From: FEN-1073 sp050010135
Lineage (GTDB): Bacteria; Chloroflexota; Anaerolineae; Anaerolineales; RBG-16-64-43
DNA: 64,000 nucleotides
NCBI GenBank assembly: GCA_050010135.1
Contig: JBEKLP010000002.1
Span: 1-64,000, forward strand
Direction: 5' to 3'
The position numbers and the translations under genes were made by a program. Each line of letters begins with the position of its first letter. Positions within the stretch are counted from its first letter, which is position 1. Below the pieces are notes generated by a model, which was given only the letters and a program-made list of their open reading frames with translations, was not told the DNA's origin and made no database searches. Positions 33,173 through 41,238 of this stretch are shown here, piece after piece.

Positions 33173-36091
33173 ATGTTTCTTGCCGGCCCCCCCAATATTG
33201 AACGGATGAAAGAAGGGCGCCAGGTTCAAGGCTTGATTAAAGCCCTTGGTTATCACGACGCCTGGTTTGTCCGCAAGGCGGCTGCCGAGGCGCTCGGCAG
33301 CCTTCAGGACCCCGGCGCCATCGAACCGCTGATGCTCGCTTTGCAGGATGAAGACAAAGACGTCCGGCATGCGGCCGCCGCGGCGCTCGATCTTCTCCAT
33401 TGGCGCCCGCGCAAAGATGAAGCCAGCGCCTATTATTGGATTTCCAAAAAAGTCTGGGAGCCGATCAGCGAGATCGGCCAGCCTGCGGTTGATCCACTGC
33501 TCGAGATGCTCATGGATCGTAACTGGTCGGATTGCAAAGCCGCCGTGGAACAACTTGGCAAGATCGGCGATTCGCGCACCATCCAGCCAATGATCGCCCT
33601 GCTGAGGAACTCCGGATGGAAATATATCGGCAACGAAGTGACGGAAGCGTTCACCCGGATCGGTGAGCCAGCCGTCGAGCCGCTCCTTGCCGCTCTGGGA
33701 GACGTGGAAAGCGATGTCCGCCTCGCCGCAGTCCGCGCGCTGGGGGAGATCAGGGACCCGCGCACCACCGAACCGCTCTCGCGCGCGCTCCAGGATCCGG
33801 ACGGAGACGTACGCCAGACCGCCGCTGACGCGCTGGGCAAGGTGGGCGCGCCAGCTGTCGAATTGCTCATCGCCGCCCTGCGCGATCGGGTCGTCCCATG
33901 CAACGTTGCCCAGGCGCTCGGCCGGATCGGCGATGCTCGCGCGGTCGAGCCGCTGATTTCCGCGTTTCATGACGAGGATTGGTCGGTGCGATCGGCCGCC
34001 TCGGATGCGCTCGCCAACCTCGGAAAGCCCGCCGTCCCGTTGCTCTTGGCCGCGCTCCGGGATACTGAGAAGAAAGTTCTCCAGTCCGCGGCCGAGACGC
34101 TGGATAAGCTCGGCTGGCATCCCGGAAACGACGAGACGGGTGCGTACTACTGGATCGCGAAGAAATATTGGGATAAGTGCGCCGCCCTCGGCCCGCAAGC
34201 CGTCGCGCCACTCTTAGCCATGGGGAAAGAGAAAGACCCGGAGGTCCGCAAGGCGATCGTCCTGGTGTTCGGGAAAATCAACGACCCGCGCGTCATCGAG
34301 TCGCTGGTTCTCTCGCTGGGGGATGAGGACGATGCCGTGCGCGACGCTGCAGCGGAGACGCTCGGAAAAATCGGGCAGGGAAAGGCCGTCCGTCCGCTCA
34401 TCATCGCCCTGCGGGATGAGAATTGGTCGGTGCGCAAGGCGGCCGCCGAATCCCTCGGCCATATCGGCGATGAAAGCGCCTTCGAGCCGCTGATCGAATC
34501 TCTGGGCGACTACAACTACCGAGTGCGCGAGGCGGCCGCGGAAGCCCTGGGCAAGACCGGCAACCCCTTTGCGGTGGAGCCGTTGATCGAGGCGCTCGAA
34601 AGCGAAGGCGAAGATCTGCGCAAGGCGGCCGCCGAGGCCCTCGGCCGGATCGGCGATTCGCGCGCCGTCGAACCCCTCATCCGGGCCTTGGAATGGGACT
34701 ATTACGAATTATTCGAGGCCACGCTGGCCCGGCGCAAAGTAAGCGATCCGGACGCCGAACGAGCATTGATCGGCGAACTTTCCGAAAAATATATTTTCAT
34801 CCGCGAGGCCGCCGCCCGGGCCCTGGGGCAAATCGGCGATACCCGCGCGGTCGAGCCGCTCATCGCCGCCTTGAAATACGTCTCGCAAAATGTGCGCGTG
34901 GCGTCGGTCGAGGCGCTCGGCATAATCGGCGACGCGCGCGCCGTCATCCCGCTGATCGAAACCCTCAAGGACCACAGTGCCGATGTGCACGACGCATCCG
35001 TCGAAGCGCTGATCAAGCTGGGCGAAGCCGCTGTCGAGCCGCTGATCGACGAACTGAAGGATGAGCGGCCGGAGGTGCGCCTGGCGGCCATTGATGTGCT
35101 GGGTAAGATCGGCGACTCCCGCGCCGTCGAGCCGCTGATCCTGGCCCTCAAAGATGAAAATATCCCCGTCCGCGAGGTGGCTGCGCTCGCGCTCGGAAAG
35201 ATCGGCACCGCCGCGATCGAACCGCTGGTAAACACCCTCAGTTTCGAAAACAAGGACGTCCGCCGGGCCGCCGTCGGCATTCTGGTCAAGCTCGATTGGC
35301 AACCCGACCAGGATGCGGCCAGCGCCTATTATTGGATCGTCAAGCACGAGTGGGGCCAATGCGTCGCCATCGGAATTCCGGCCATCGAACCGCTGATCAC
35401 CGCGTTGAAAGACCAGGAAGCGCTCTCGCACGACGAATGGCATGAGCGCCAAAACGTGGTGGCCGCCCTTGGCCAGATCGGCGCACCGGCCGTCAGTCCC
35501 CTGATCGCCGCGTTAAAAAGCGAGAACGAGGATTTGTGCAAAGCCGCCGTCGAAGCGCTGGGAAAAATTGGCGAACCGGCCGTCGAACCGCTGATCGTCT
35601 CACTGGGAGACGAATATTTCGGAGTCAGCATGGCCTGCGCGGAAGCGCTCGGCAAGATCGGCGACCCGCGCGCCGTCGAACCGCTGATTGGCGCCCTGAA
35701 AAACGGCGTATGGTATATGATCCGCAAAGCCGCCGCGGAAGCGCTCGGCAAAATCGGCGACCCGCGCGCCGTCGACCCGCTGATCGGCATGCTTCGCGAC
35801 GAATACTTCAAAGTCCGCGAGGCCGCTGCCGGGGCGTTGATCAAAATCGGCGCGCCGGCAGTCGAACCGCTAATCACCGCGCTGCAGTATCGGGAATGGC
35901 GGATGCGCAAAGCCGCCACCGAAGTGCTGGGCAAGATCGGCGACCCGCGCGCCGTCGAACCGCTGATCAGCGCGCTTTCCGACGAGGACAAGGACGTCCG
36001 CAAATCCGTCGCTTGGGGACTGGTTTCGCTCTCCCACGCGGCGCAACTGGAAGACGAGATAAAACAGAGAATTCTCTCGGTTCTCTCCTGA
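33173..36091 (+). CDS. Giant HEAT-repeat (PBS-lyase type) protein, 972 aa
   Basis: The protein is built almost wholly of about 30 HEAT-like repeats of roughly 31 residues with the core AVEPLIxALxDExxxVRxAAAEALGKIGD. The repeats form an extended superhelix that typically binds other proteins. Three longer repeats share a W-P-(K/N/Q)-D-...-AYYWI-K--W insert, at about 33.39, 34.11 and 35.29 kb. No signal peptide or enzyme domain is seen. The ATG at 33173 follows GGAGAG at 8-bp spacing. The partner is unknown. Codon identity among repeats is high, consistent with recent duplications. Confidence 0.88.
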   Translation: MFLAGPPNIERMKEGRQVQGLIKALGYHDAWFVRKAAAEALGSLQDPGAIEPLMLALQDEDKDVRHAAAAALDLLHWRPRKDEASAYYWISKKVWEPISEIGQPAVDPLLEMLMDRNWSDCKAAVEQLGKIGDSRTIQPMIALLRNSGWKYIGNEVTEAFTRIGEPAVEPLLAALGDVESDVRLAAVRALGEIRDPRTTEPLSRALQDPDGDVRQTAADALGKVGAPAVELLIAALRDRVVPCNVAQALGRIGDARAVEPLISAFHDEDWSVRSAASDALANLGKPAVPLLLAALRDTEKKVLQSAAETLDKLGWHPGNDETGAYYWIAKKYWDKCAALGPQAVAPLLAMGKEKDPEVRKAIVLVFGKINDPRVIESLVLSLGDEDDAVRDAAAETLGKIGQGKAVRPLIIALRDENWSVRKAAAESLGHIGDESAFEPLIESLGDYNYRVREAAAEALGKTGNPFAVEPLIEALESEGEDLRKAAAEALGRIGDSRAVEPLIRALEWDYYELFEATLARRKVSDPDAERALIGELSEKYIFIREAAARALGQIGDTRAVEPLIAALKYVSQNVRVASVEALGIIGDARAVIPLIETLKDHSADVHDASVEALIKLGEAAVEPLIDELKDERPEVRLAAIDVLGKIGDSRAVEPLILALKDENIPVREVAALALGKIGTAAIEPLVNTLSFENKDVRRAAVGILVKLDWQPDQDAASAYYWIVKHEWGQCVAIGIPAIEPLITALKDQEALSHDEWHERQNVVAALGQIGAPAVSPLIAALKSENEDLCKAAVEALGKIGEPAVEPLIVSLGDEYFGVSMACAEALGKIGDPRAVEPLIGALKNGVWYMIRKAAAEALGKIGDPRAVDPLIGMLRDEYFKVREAAAGALIKIGAPAVEPLITALQYREWRMRKAATEVLGKIGDPRAVEPLISALSDEDKDVRKSVAWGLVSLSHAAQLEDEIKQRILSVLS

Positions 36092-36245
36092 TCGATCCGA
36101 AAAGAAATAGTCGAGCAGCCTTATCTCCCGGCCGGTTTGCATTCCGAAGTTAATCGGCAAGTAGATGGTTGCCCATTTACTATCCGCCAATGAGCAGCCT
36201 ATTTAGCCGGGAAAATGCCTTTCTTGTAAAAGGAAGGCCCGGCCG

Positions 36246-36273
36246 TTGACATCGGCTCCGGGAGGGGTATAAT
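36246..36273 (+). promoter_or_regulatory. rplU-rpmA promoter
   Basis: TTGACA (36246-36251) and TATAAT (36268-36273) are perfect hexamers with a 16-bp spacer, about 108 bp before the rplU ATG. Confidence 0.85.
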
Positions 36274-36284
36274 ATCCTTCTCTT

Positions 36285-36308
36285 GCCCCGGAAGCGGAAT
36301 GCCGGGGC
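36285..36308 (+). promoter_or_regulatory. Hairpin at the start of the rplU leader
   Basis: GCCCCGG (36285-36291) pairs with CCGGGGC (36302-36308) right at the presumed 5' end of the mRNA. A further GC-rich stretch follows up to the ribosome site. Ribosomal protein operons often have autoregulatory leaders. Whether this is one is unproven. Confidence 0.4.
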
Positions 36309-36380
36309 ATGCGTATGAATACCCTCCCCCGGCGTCCGGGCCCCGATGGGCGTGACCGCCGGCCAAAGAAGGAGAGCAGA

Positions 36381-36701
36381 ATGAAGTACGCTATCGTGCA
36401 GAGCGGTGGCAAGCAATACCGCGCGGTGGAAGGTTCCATCCTCGAAGTTGACCGTCTCACCATCGAACCGGAAAAAACCTGCCATTTCGAGGAAGTGCTG
36501 CTCCTGGCCGACGACGGCAAAGTACAGGTCGGCTCGCCGACGATTTCGGGCGCCAAGGTCAAGGGCACCGTGGTGGAACATATCCGCGGCCCGAAAATCC
36601 GGGTGTTCCATTACAAGAGCAAGATGCGCTATCGCAAAACCCAGGGCCACCGCCAGGAATATACCCGGGTGCGTGTCGAAAAAATCACCGTCGGCAAATA
36701 G
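36381..36701 (+). CDS. rplU: 50S ribosomal protein L21
   Basis: The 106-aa protein starts MKYAIVQSGGKQYRAVEG and contains the L21 signature KMRYRKTQGHRQEYTRV near the end. AAGGAG stands before the ATG. An upstream in-frame ATG at 36309 lies in the leader and is rejected. It binds 23S rRNA in the large subunit and is followed by rpmA after 21 bp, the usual bacterial order. Confidence 0.97.
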   Translation: MKYAIVQSGGKQYRAVEGSILEVDRLTIEPEKTCHFEEVLLLADDGKVQVGSPTISGAKVKGTVVEHIRGPKIRVFHYKSKMRYRKTQGHRQEYTRVRVEKITVGK

Positions 36702-36722
36702 CGGAACGGAGGATTTCAAACC

Positions 36723-36992
36723 ATGGCTCATAAAAAAGGCGCCGGCTCCAGCCGGAACAACCGCGACAGCCAGTCCCAACGATTGGGAGTAAAACGATAC
36801 GGCGGCCAGTTCATCCACGCCGGGACCATCATCGTGCGCCAGCGCGGAACGCGCATCCATCCTGGCCAGAACGTCGCCTGCGGCAAGGACGACACGCTCT
36901 TCGCCACAATCGACGGAGTTGTAAAATTCGATTTCTCGCGCGGCGGCCGCAAACAGGTTAGCGTGCTGCCCCAGGAAGTTCAAGCCGCCTAG
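36723..36992 (+). CDS. rpmA: 50S ribosomal protein L27
   Basis: The 89-aa protein has the L27 N-terminus MAHKKGAGSSRNNRDSQSQRLGVKRYGG and GTIIVRQRGTRIHPG. L27 reaches the peptidyl-transferase centre with its N-terminus. There is no cleavable prefix of the Firmicutes type, since the protein starts directly with MAHKKGAGSS. Cotranscribed with rplU. Confidence 0.97.
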   Translation: MAHKKGAGSSRNNRDSQSQRLGVKRYGGQFIHAGTIIVRQRGTRIHPGQNVACGKDDTLFATIDGVVKFDFSRGGRKQVSVLPQEVQAA

Positions 36993-37058
36993 CGGCATTT
37001 CCCGACCACCAGCGGCCCGGTCATACTTCGGGCTCTGAACGGCCGGAAAGAGGACCTC

Positions 37059-37544
37059 ATGAAAGAGAAAATCCATCCCAAGTATTTTCCGAACGCCACC
37101 GTGATCTGCGCCTGCGGCAACACCTGGCACACCGGTTCCACGGTGGAAACGATCCATACGGACATCTGCTCCAAATGCCATCCGCTCTTCACCGGCGAAC
37201 AGCGTATCGTCGACACCGAAGGACAAGTGGACCGCTTCTACAAGAAATTGGAAGCTCGTTCCGCATACGTCGCCGACCAGAAGGCGCGCGAATCCGCCAA
37301 AACCTCGACCGACCAGCCCGTGGCAATCCTGGAACTCGGCGAACGGGCCGAGGGAGCGCTGCAAAAAGCCGGGGTCGAGAAAATCAGCCAGGCGCTGGAT
37401 AAACTCGCCCAGGGCGACGATACGCTGCTGGCCATCGACGGGTTTGGCCGCAAGAGCCTGATCGATCTCAAGAAACGGTTGCGCTCCCGTGGATTCGTTT
37501 TGCCGGGCGATGTACCGCAGCCGGAAGAGATCAAGGCTGGATAA
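37059..37544 (+). CDS. rpmE: 50S ribosomal protein L31 fused to an RNAP alpha-CTD-like domain
   Basis: Residues 1-70 are a zinc-type L31 with Cys17/19 and Cys37/40 and the motif DICSKCHPLFTG. L31 is normally about 70 residues, but this protein has 161. Residues about 89-147 match the C-terminal domain of RNA polymerase alpha: ILELGERAEGALQKAG, then IDGFGRKSLIDLKKRLRSRG, which in alpha reads LELTVRS-NCLK and LGKKSL-EIK-LASRGL. This helix-hairpin-helix domain binds DNA or protein in RNAP. A linker of about 20 residues joins the two. The frame is continuous, with a T-tract terminator right after the stop. The function of the fusion is unknown. Confidence 0.93.
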   Translation: MKEKIHPKYFPNATVICACGNTWHTGSTVETIHTDICSKCHPLFTGEQRIVDTEGQVDRFYKKLEARSAYVADQKARESAKTSTDQPVAILELGERAEGALQKAGVEKISQALDKLAQGDDTLLAIDGFGRKSLIDLKKRLRSRGFVLPGDVPQPEEIKAG

Positions 37545-37568
37545 GAAAGACAGCGTGATGCTTTTTAT

Positions 37569-37597
37569 CGGGCAGTCGATGACTGCCCGTTTTTTTT
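37569..37597 (+). terminator. Intrinsic terminator after rpmE
   Basis: CGGGCAGTC (37569-37577) and GACTGCCCG (37581-37589) form a 9-bp stem with a GAT loop, followed by eight T. It lies 25 bp after the rpmE stop and ends the rplU-rpmA-rpmE transcript. Confidence 0.92.
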
Positions 37598-37607
37598 AAT
37601 CCTCGAC

Positions 37608-37725
37608 CACGCGGGGATGAAGCCCCGCGCAATTACACGATGCCCCTCCGGGGCGCTATCCAATACCGGTATCAGCCCGCGAAAGCGGGCTTTGTGTATA
37701 AGCGCCGTGCTTCAGCGCGGCGCGA
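37608..37725. repeat. Cluster of four short GC hairpins (REP-like)
   Basis: In a row stand GCGGGG-ATGAA-GCCCCGC, GCCCC-TCC-GGGGC, AGCCCGC-GAAA-GCGGGCT and GCCGTGCTTCAGCGCGGC. They fill the gap between the rpmE terminator and tdk. Similar hairpins are at 20.03-20.07 kb. They are probably mobile REP-like palindromes or a composite of several. Confidence 0.6.
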
Positions 37726-37806
37726 CCGAAGTATTCTACAGGAACGGCGCAAACCGGGAAAATTTTTCTGCGGTAAACTTGGGCCGTTCGAGAAAGGAGA
37801 CGGTGC

Positions 37807-38385
37807 ATGCCTGCGACGGGTTCCCTTGAAGTGATCACCGGACCGATGTTCAGCGGGAAGACTGACGAATTGATCCGCCGGCTGCGCCGGGCAAGAATCG
37901 CCCGCCAGAAGGTGCAGGTATTTTTTCCGGCGCTGGATGCGCGCTATGCCGGATTGGATGACGGCAAACTGACTTCGCACGCCGGTGCGGAATTCGATGC
38001 CACCCCCGTCCGCACCGCCGAAGAAATCCTGCGCGCGGTGGAGAACGATACCAGCGTGGTGGCGATCGACGAAGCCCAATTCTTCGACGACGACATTCTT
38101 CCCGTGGTGAGCCGGATGGTTGCCTCCGGATTGCGGGTGATCGTCGCCGGATTGGATACCGACTTTCGCGGCGAGCCGTTCGGTCCGATGCCGCTACTGA
38201 TGGCCGAAGCCGAACAGCTTGACAAGCTGCAGGCCATCTGCATGGTTTGCGGCGAGCCGGCCTCGCGCACGCAGCGCCTGATCAACGGTAAGCCGGCGCT
38301 TTTGCACGACCCCGTGGTCGTGGTAGGTGCCGGCGAACTCTACGAAGCGCGCTGCCGCGCGCATCACTCGGTGCCCCGCGAATGA
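37807..38385 (+). CDS. tdk: Thymidine kinase (type II)
   Basis: The 192-aa protein has the P-loop GPMFSGKT (about residues 13-20), AIDEAQFFDD, LDTDFRGEPFGPMP and the lasso zinc motif CMVCGEPASRTQR with the later ARCRAHH. It phosphorylates thymidine to dTMP in the salvage route. AAGGAG lies 8 bp before the ATG. Its stop overlaps the start of hpt (ATGA). Confidence 0.95.
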   Translation: MPATGSLEVITGPMFSGKTDELIRRLRRARIARQKVQVFFPALDARYAGLDDGKLTSHAGAEFDATPVRTAEEILRAVENDTSVVAIDEAQFFDDDILPVVSRMVASGLRVIVAGLDTDFRGEPFGPMPLLMAEAEQLDKLQAICMVCGEPASRTQRLINGKPALLHDPVVVVGAGELYEARCRAHHSVPRE

Positions 38386-38945
38386 CCCTCTCCCCGAAGG
38401 TTCCCGCTCTGAATCCGGTAACGCTGATTTCCTCCCAGCAATTGCAATCCCGGGTGGCGGAACTTGGCGCCGAAATCAGCCGGGATTACGCCGGAGCGGA
38501 TTTGTTGCTGCTGTGCATCCTCCGCGGCGCGGTGATTTTTCTTTCAGACCTGATGCGCTGCTTGACCATCCCCCATGCAGTGGATTTTATGGCGGTCTCC
38601 TCCTACGGGATCGGCGCGCGCGCAACCACCGGGCAGGTGCGGATCACCCTCGACCTGACGGCTTCGATCGCCGGGCGCGACGTCCTGGTGGTGGAAGACA
38701 TCATCGACAGCGGACGAACGCTGGCCTCGGTGCTGGACCTATTGCGCGCGCGACACCCGCGGACATTGGAAGTCTGTGTCCTTCTGGATAAAATCCAGCG
38801 ACGCGAAGTGGACATTCCGCTGCGTTACCGGGGATTTCCCATCCCGGACCGTTTTGTGTTCGGGTACGGCCTGGATATCGACGAATACTATCGGAACCTT
38901 CCATATATCGCAGTCGCCGGAAAACAAATGGAGGGATCGACCTGA
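38382..38945 (+). CDS. hpt: Hypoxanthine phosphoribosyltransferase
   Basis: The 187-aa protein shows the type I PRTase PRPP loop VLVVEDIIDSGRTL and the early LCILRGAVIFLSDLMR and SSYG segments. It converts hypoxanthine or guanine to the nucleotide with PRPP. It overlaps tdk by 4 bp, so purine and pyrimidine salvage are co-translated. Confidence 0.94.
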   Translation: MTLSPKVPALNPVTLISSQQLQSRVAELGAEISRDYAGADLLLLCILRGAVIFLSDLMRCLTIPHAVDFMAVSSYGIGARATTGQVRITLDLTASIAGRDVLVVEDIIDSGRTLASVLDLLRARHPRTLEVCVLLDKIQRREVDIPLRYRGFPIPDRFVFGYGLDIDEYYRNLPYIAVAGKQMEGST

Positions 38946-38946
38946 A

Positions 38947-40503
38947 ATGGGAATGGCCAAAGGCAATCCTTCACGCGCAAGCGGCTTATCTCCCGCGGAA
39001 AGAATCCCCTTTCCCGCGATCGTAGAAGAAATCCGGGCGCACCTTCCGGCGGGCGAAGCGTACCTGGTCGGGGGAGCGGTTCGGGATTCACTCCTGGGGC
39101 GGCCGTCTTCCGACATCGACATCATCCTGCGGGGCGACGGCTTGCAGGCGGCCAAAGCCGTGGCCGGCGCGCTGGGAGCGGCTTTCTATCCGCTGGATTC
39201 GCAGCGCGGCATCGGCCGGGTGATCCTGATCCGCGGAACATCTGCGCCGGAAGCCCGGCCGGCAGTGCGCTACACGCTCGATTTCGCCTCGTTGCGCGCA
39301 CCCACCATCCGCGAAGATCTCGAGGCGCGCGATTTTACCGCCAACGCAATCGCCGTCCCGCTCGCCGATCCTGATGTGATGATCGATCCGCTCGGCGGGG
39401 AACGCGACGTGCGCGGGGGAATCCTCCGCGCCTGTTCCCCGCATGCCGTGACCGACGATCCGGTGCGCGCCATCCGCGCCATCCGCCTCGCGACGCAATT
39501 CGGATTCCGCGTTGAGAAGGAGACCAAGGAACAAGTACGCGCCGGCGCACCGCTTCTGCGGAAGGTCTCCGCCGAGCGGGTTCGCGACGAATTCTTCCGC
39601 ATCCTGGCCGGGAAGAAAGTCGGCGCGGCAATCCATTCGCTCGAAGCCCTCGGGATGCTGCGGGTGATCCTCCCCGAGACCGCCGGCTTGGCGGAAATGC
39701 GACCCCCTCCTCCGCAACGGCACAACATTTGGGAACATACCCTGCGGACGCTGGAATGCCTCGAAGCGCTCGTCGATCTGCTGGCCGGATCTCCGGATAG
39801 AGAACGCGCGCCCGATCTCATGCTGGGTCTGGCGCGCGATCGCCTCCGCCGGTTCCAACCCTCGCTTGAGGAGCATCTGACGCGGCCGCTTTCCGACGAG
39901 CGTTCCGCGCGCGGGTTGCTTTTCCTGGCGGCCATCCTCCACGATGCCGCCAAGCCGGAAACGGAAACCATCGACGCCATGGGTCAGACCCATTATCTTG
40001 GGCATGAACAGATGGGGGCGGAATGGGCTTTCCGGCGCGCCGCCGCGCTGCAATTCTCCAACGAGGAGGTCCAGTATATTTCCCAGATCGTGCGCAATCA
40101 TATGCGGCCGCTCCTTCTGCAATCCGGCGGGCCGGTTACGCGGAGGGCGGTGTTCCGATTCTTCCGCGCCTCCGGTCCGAGCGGCGTCGCCGTGTGCCTT
40201 TTCTTTCTGGCTGACACGCTCGCCACCTTCGGCCCGGAGCTTCCGCCGGAGAAATGGCAATCGGCCGTGGAGATGGCGCACTCCCTCCTGGAAGGATATT
40301 TCGAACGCACAGAGGAGTTGATCCGGCCCACGCCATTACTCTCGGGCGACGATTTGATCCGCCGCTTCGATCTTGCCCCCGGTCCGCATATCGGGGAACT
40401 CCTGGACGCGTTGCGCGAAGCCCAGGCGGCCGGGGAGGTGACTTCAATGGAAGAAGCGGTCACGCTCATCGAACGCGGATTGGGGAGAAAAGAATCCTCA
40501 TGA
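38947..40503 (+). CDS. CCA-adding enzyme / poly(A) polymerase family protein with HD domain
   Basis: The 518-aa protein starts with a class II nucleotidyltransferase: LVGGAVRDSLLGRPSSDIDII (about residues 40-60), LEARDFTANAIAVPL and DDPVRAIRAIRLATQFGF. A C-terminal HD phosphohydrolase part has NIWEHTLRTLE and LHDAAKP. It may finish or repair tRNA 3' ends or add poly(A); these roles cannot be told apart from sequence alone. GGAGGG precedes the ATG at about 10 bp; another ATG lies 6 bp further. The gene starts 2 bp after hpt. Confidence 0.85.
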   Translation: MGMAKGNPSRASGLSPAERIPFPAIVEEIRAHLPAGEAYLVGGAVRDSLLGRPSSDIDIILRGDGLQAAKAVAGALGAAFYPLDSQRGIGRVILIRGTSAPEARPAVRYTLDFASLRAPTIREDLEARDFTANAIAVPLADPDVMIDPLGGERDVRGGILRACSPHAVTDDPVRAIRAIRLATQFGFRVEKETKEQVRAGAPLLRKVSAERVRDEFFRILAGKKVGAAIHSLEALGMLRVILPETAGLAEMRPPPPQRHNIWEHTLRTLECLEALVDLLAGSPDRERAPDLMLGLARDRLRRFQPSLEEHLTRPLSDERSARGLLFLAAILHDAAKPETETIDAMGQTHYLGHEQMGAEWAFRRAAALQFSNEEVQYISQIVRNHMRPLLLQSGGPVTRRAVFRFFRASGPSGVAVCLFFLADTLATFGPELPPEKWQSAVEMAHSLLEGYFERTEELIRPTPLLSGDDLIRRFDLAPGPHIGELLDALREAQAAGEVTSMEEAVTLIERGLGRKESS

Positions 40504-40578
40504 CCATGGAATTAAAATGGATTGAGAGAAATCCAGGAAGGAAAATTTTCCACTGCGTGTATTTGTTTGTTGCATTTT

Positions 40579-40615
40579 TAAAAAAAAGCGCCAGCCGAGG
40601 GGGGCGGCCGGCGCC
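40579..40615 (-). terminator. Intrinsic terminator on the minus strand (for tRNA-Glu)
   Basis: On the minus strand GCGCCGGCCG and CGGCTGGCGC (plus coordinates 40605-40614 and 40588-40597) form a stem followed by eight T (40580-40587). It lies about 200 bp beyond the tRNA 3' end, so it could also serve the end of the CCA gene from the other side only weakly. Confidence 0.7.
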
Positions 40616-40818
40616 CGGTCGTAGGGGTTAACCCCCCCGTACCAAGATTCATTATATCACAAAAAAACTATTTTGTGTCTCCTGCAAGCAGGAACTTCGT
40701 ACTCCTTGTGGAGAAATGAGCGGTATCAAACGGGATTTCCTCCGCTTTGTCATTTCGGTTTGTCTCAGTCGATATTTAATAAAGCGGATTTCGGTGGAAA
40801 TGAAAAGAAGTGAAAAGT

Positions 40819-40890
40819 GCCCCCGACGAGATTCGAACTCGTGTTTTGGCCTTGAGAGGGCCACGTCCTGGGCCGCTAGACAACGGGGGC
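40819..40890 (-). tRNA. tRNA-Glu (CTC)
   Basis: The minus strand folds into a 72-nt tRNA: acceptor GCCCCCG/CGGGGGC, D arm GTCTAGCGGCCCAGGAC, anticodon stem TGGCC/GGCCA with loop CTCTCAA (anticodon CTC), and T loop TTCGAAT. CCA is not encoded, so the CCA-adding enzyme is needed. Confidence 0.95.
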
Positions 40891-40903
40891 CAGCGCGCGG
40901 AGC

Positions 40904-40932
40904 ATTCTACCATCCGTAGGAGCGACGGTCAA
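40904..40932 (-). promoter_or_regulatory. tRNA-Glu promoter
   Basis: On the minus strand TTGACC (40932-40927) and TAGAAT (40909-40904) are 17 bp apart and stand 13 bp before the tRNA 5' end. Confidence 0.85.
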
Positions 40933-41155
40933 ACCAATTCCCCTTTTCTGTCCGGTACAAACCTATCTCCTAAATGAAAAAACGTTTGTAAAGGATCTTT
41001 TCTTTCGCCAAACGCCGGAATTTTTTCAATAATTTTGACAGCCGCCCGATCAAAAGAAAGCCTTTTTCCTATCCCGCCCGGCAAAGTCCTGATGCGCTAC
41101 CCGACGGAGAAGATGGAAATATCCGGTAGAGAATGGCGTCCCTGTTTGACCTTCA

Positions 41156-41185
41156 TCGGAACTTATGGGTATAATCCCCTGGCAA
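41156..41185 (+). promoter_or_regulatory. Promoter of the signalling cluster
   Basis: TTGACC (41156-41161) and TATAAT (41180-41185) are separated by 18 bp, 53 bp before the chosen ATG of the DUF4388 gene. It lies downstream of an alternative in-frame start at 41035, which argues against that longer form. Confidence 0.75.
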
Positions 41186-41238
41186 GCTTCCGGGAGTATC
41201 CACGGAAGCATTGCTATTCCCTCGGATCGGATAAAGTC

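Noticed and set aside
33173..36091. Regular DNA repeats that could suggest a CRISPR array or tandem array
   Set aside because: The period is about 93 bp, the frame is open throughout, and the units translate to HEAT repeats.
40716..40919. Short plus-strand frame over the tRNA-Glu region
   Set aside because: It reads across the tRNA on the other strand and has the usual CPRRDSNSC tRNA-derived signature.
41035..41238. Upstream start for the DUF4388 gene
   Set aside because: A near-consensus promoter lies inside this stretch, and the DUF4388 domain starts exactly at 41239 with MALQGNLRDFS.
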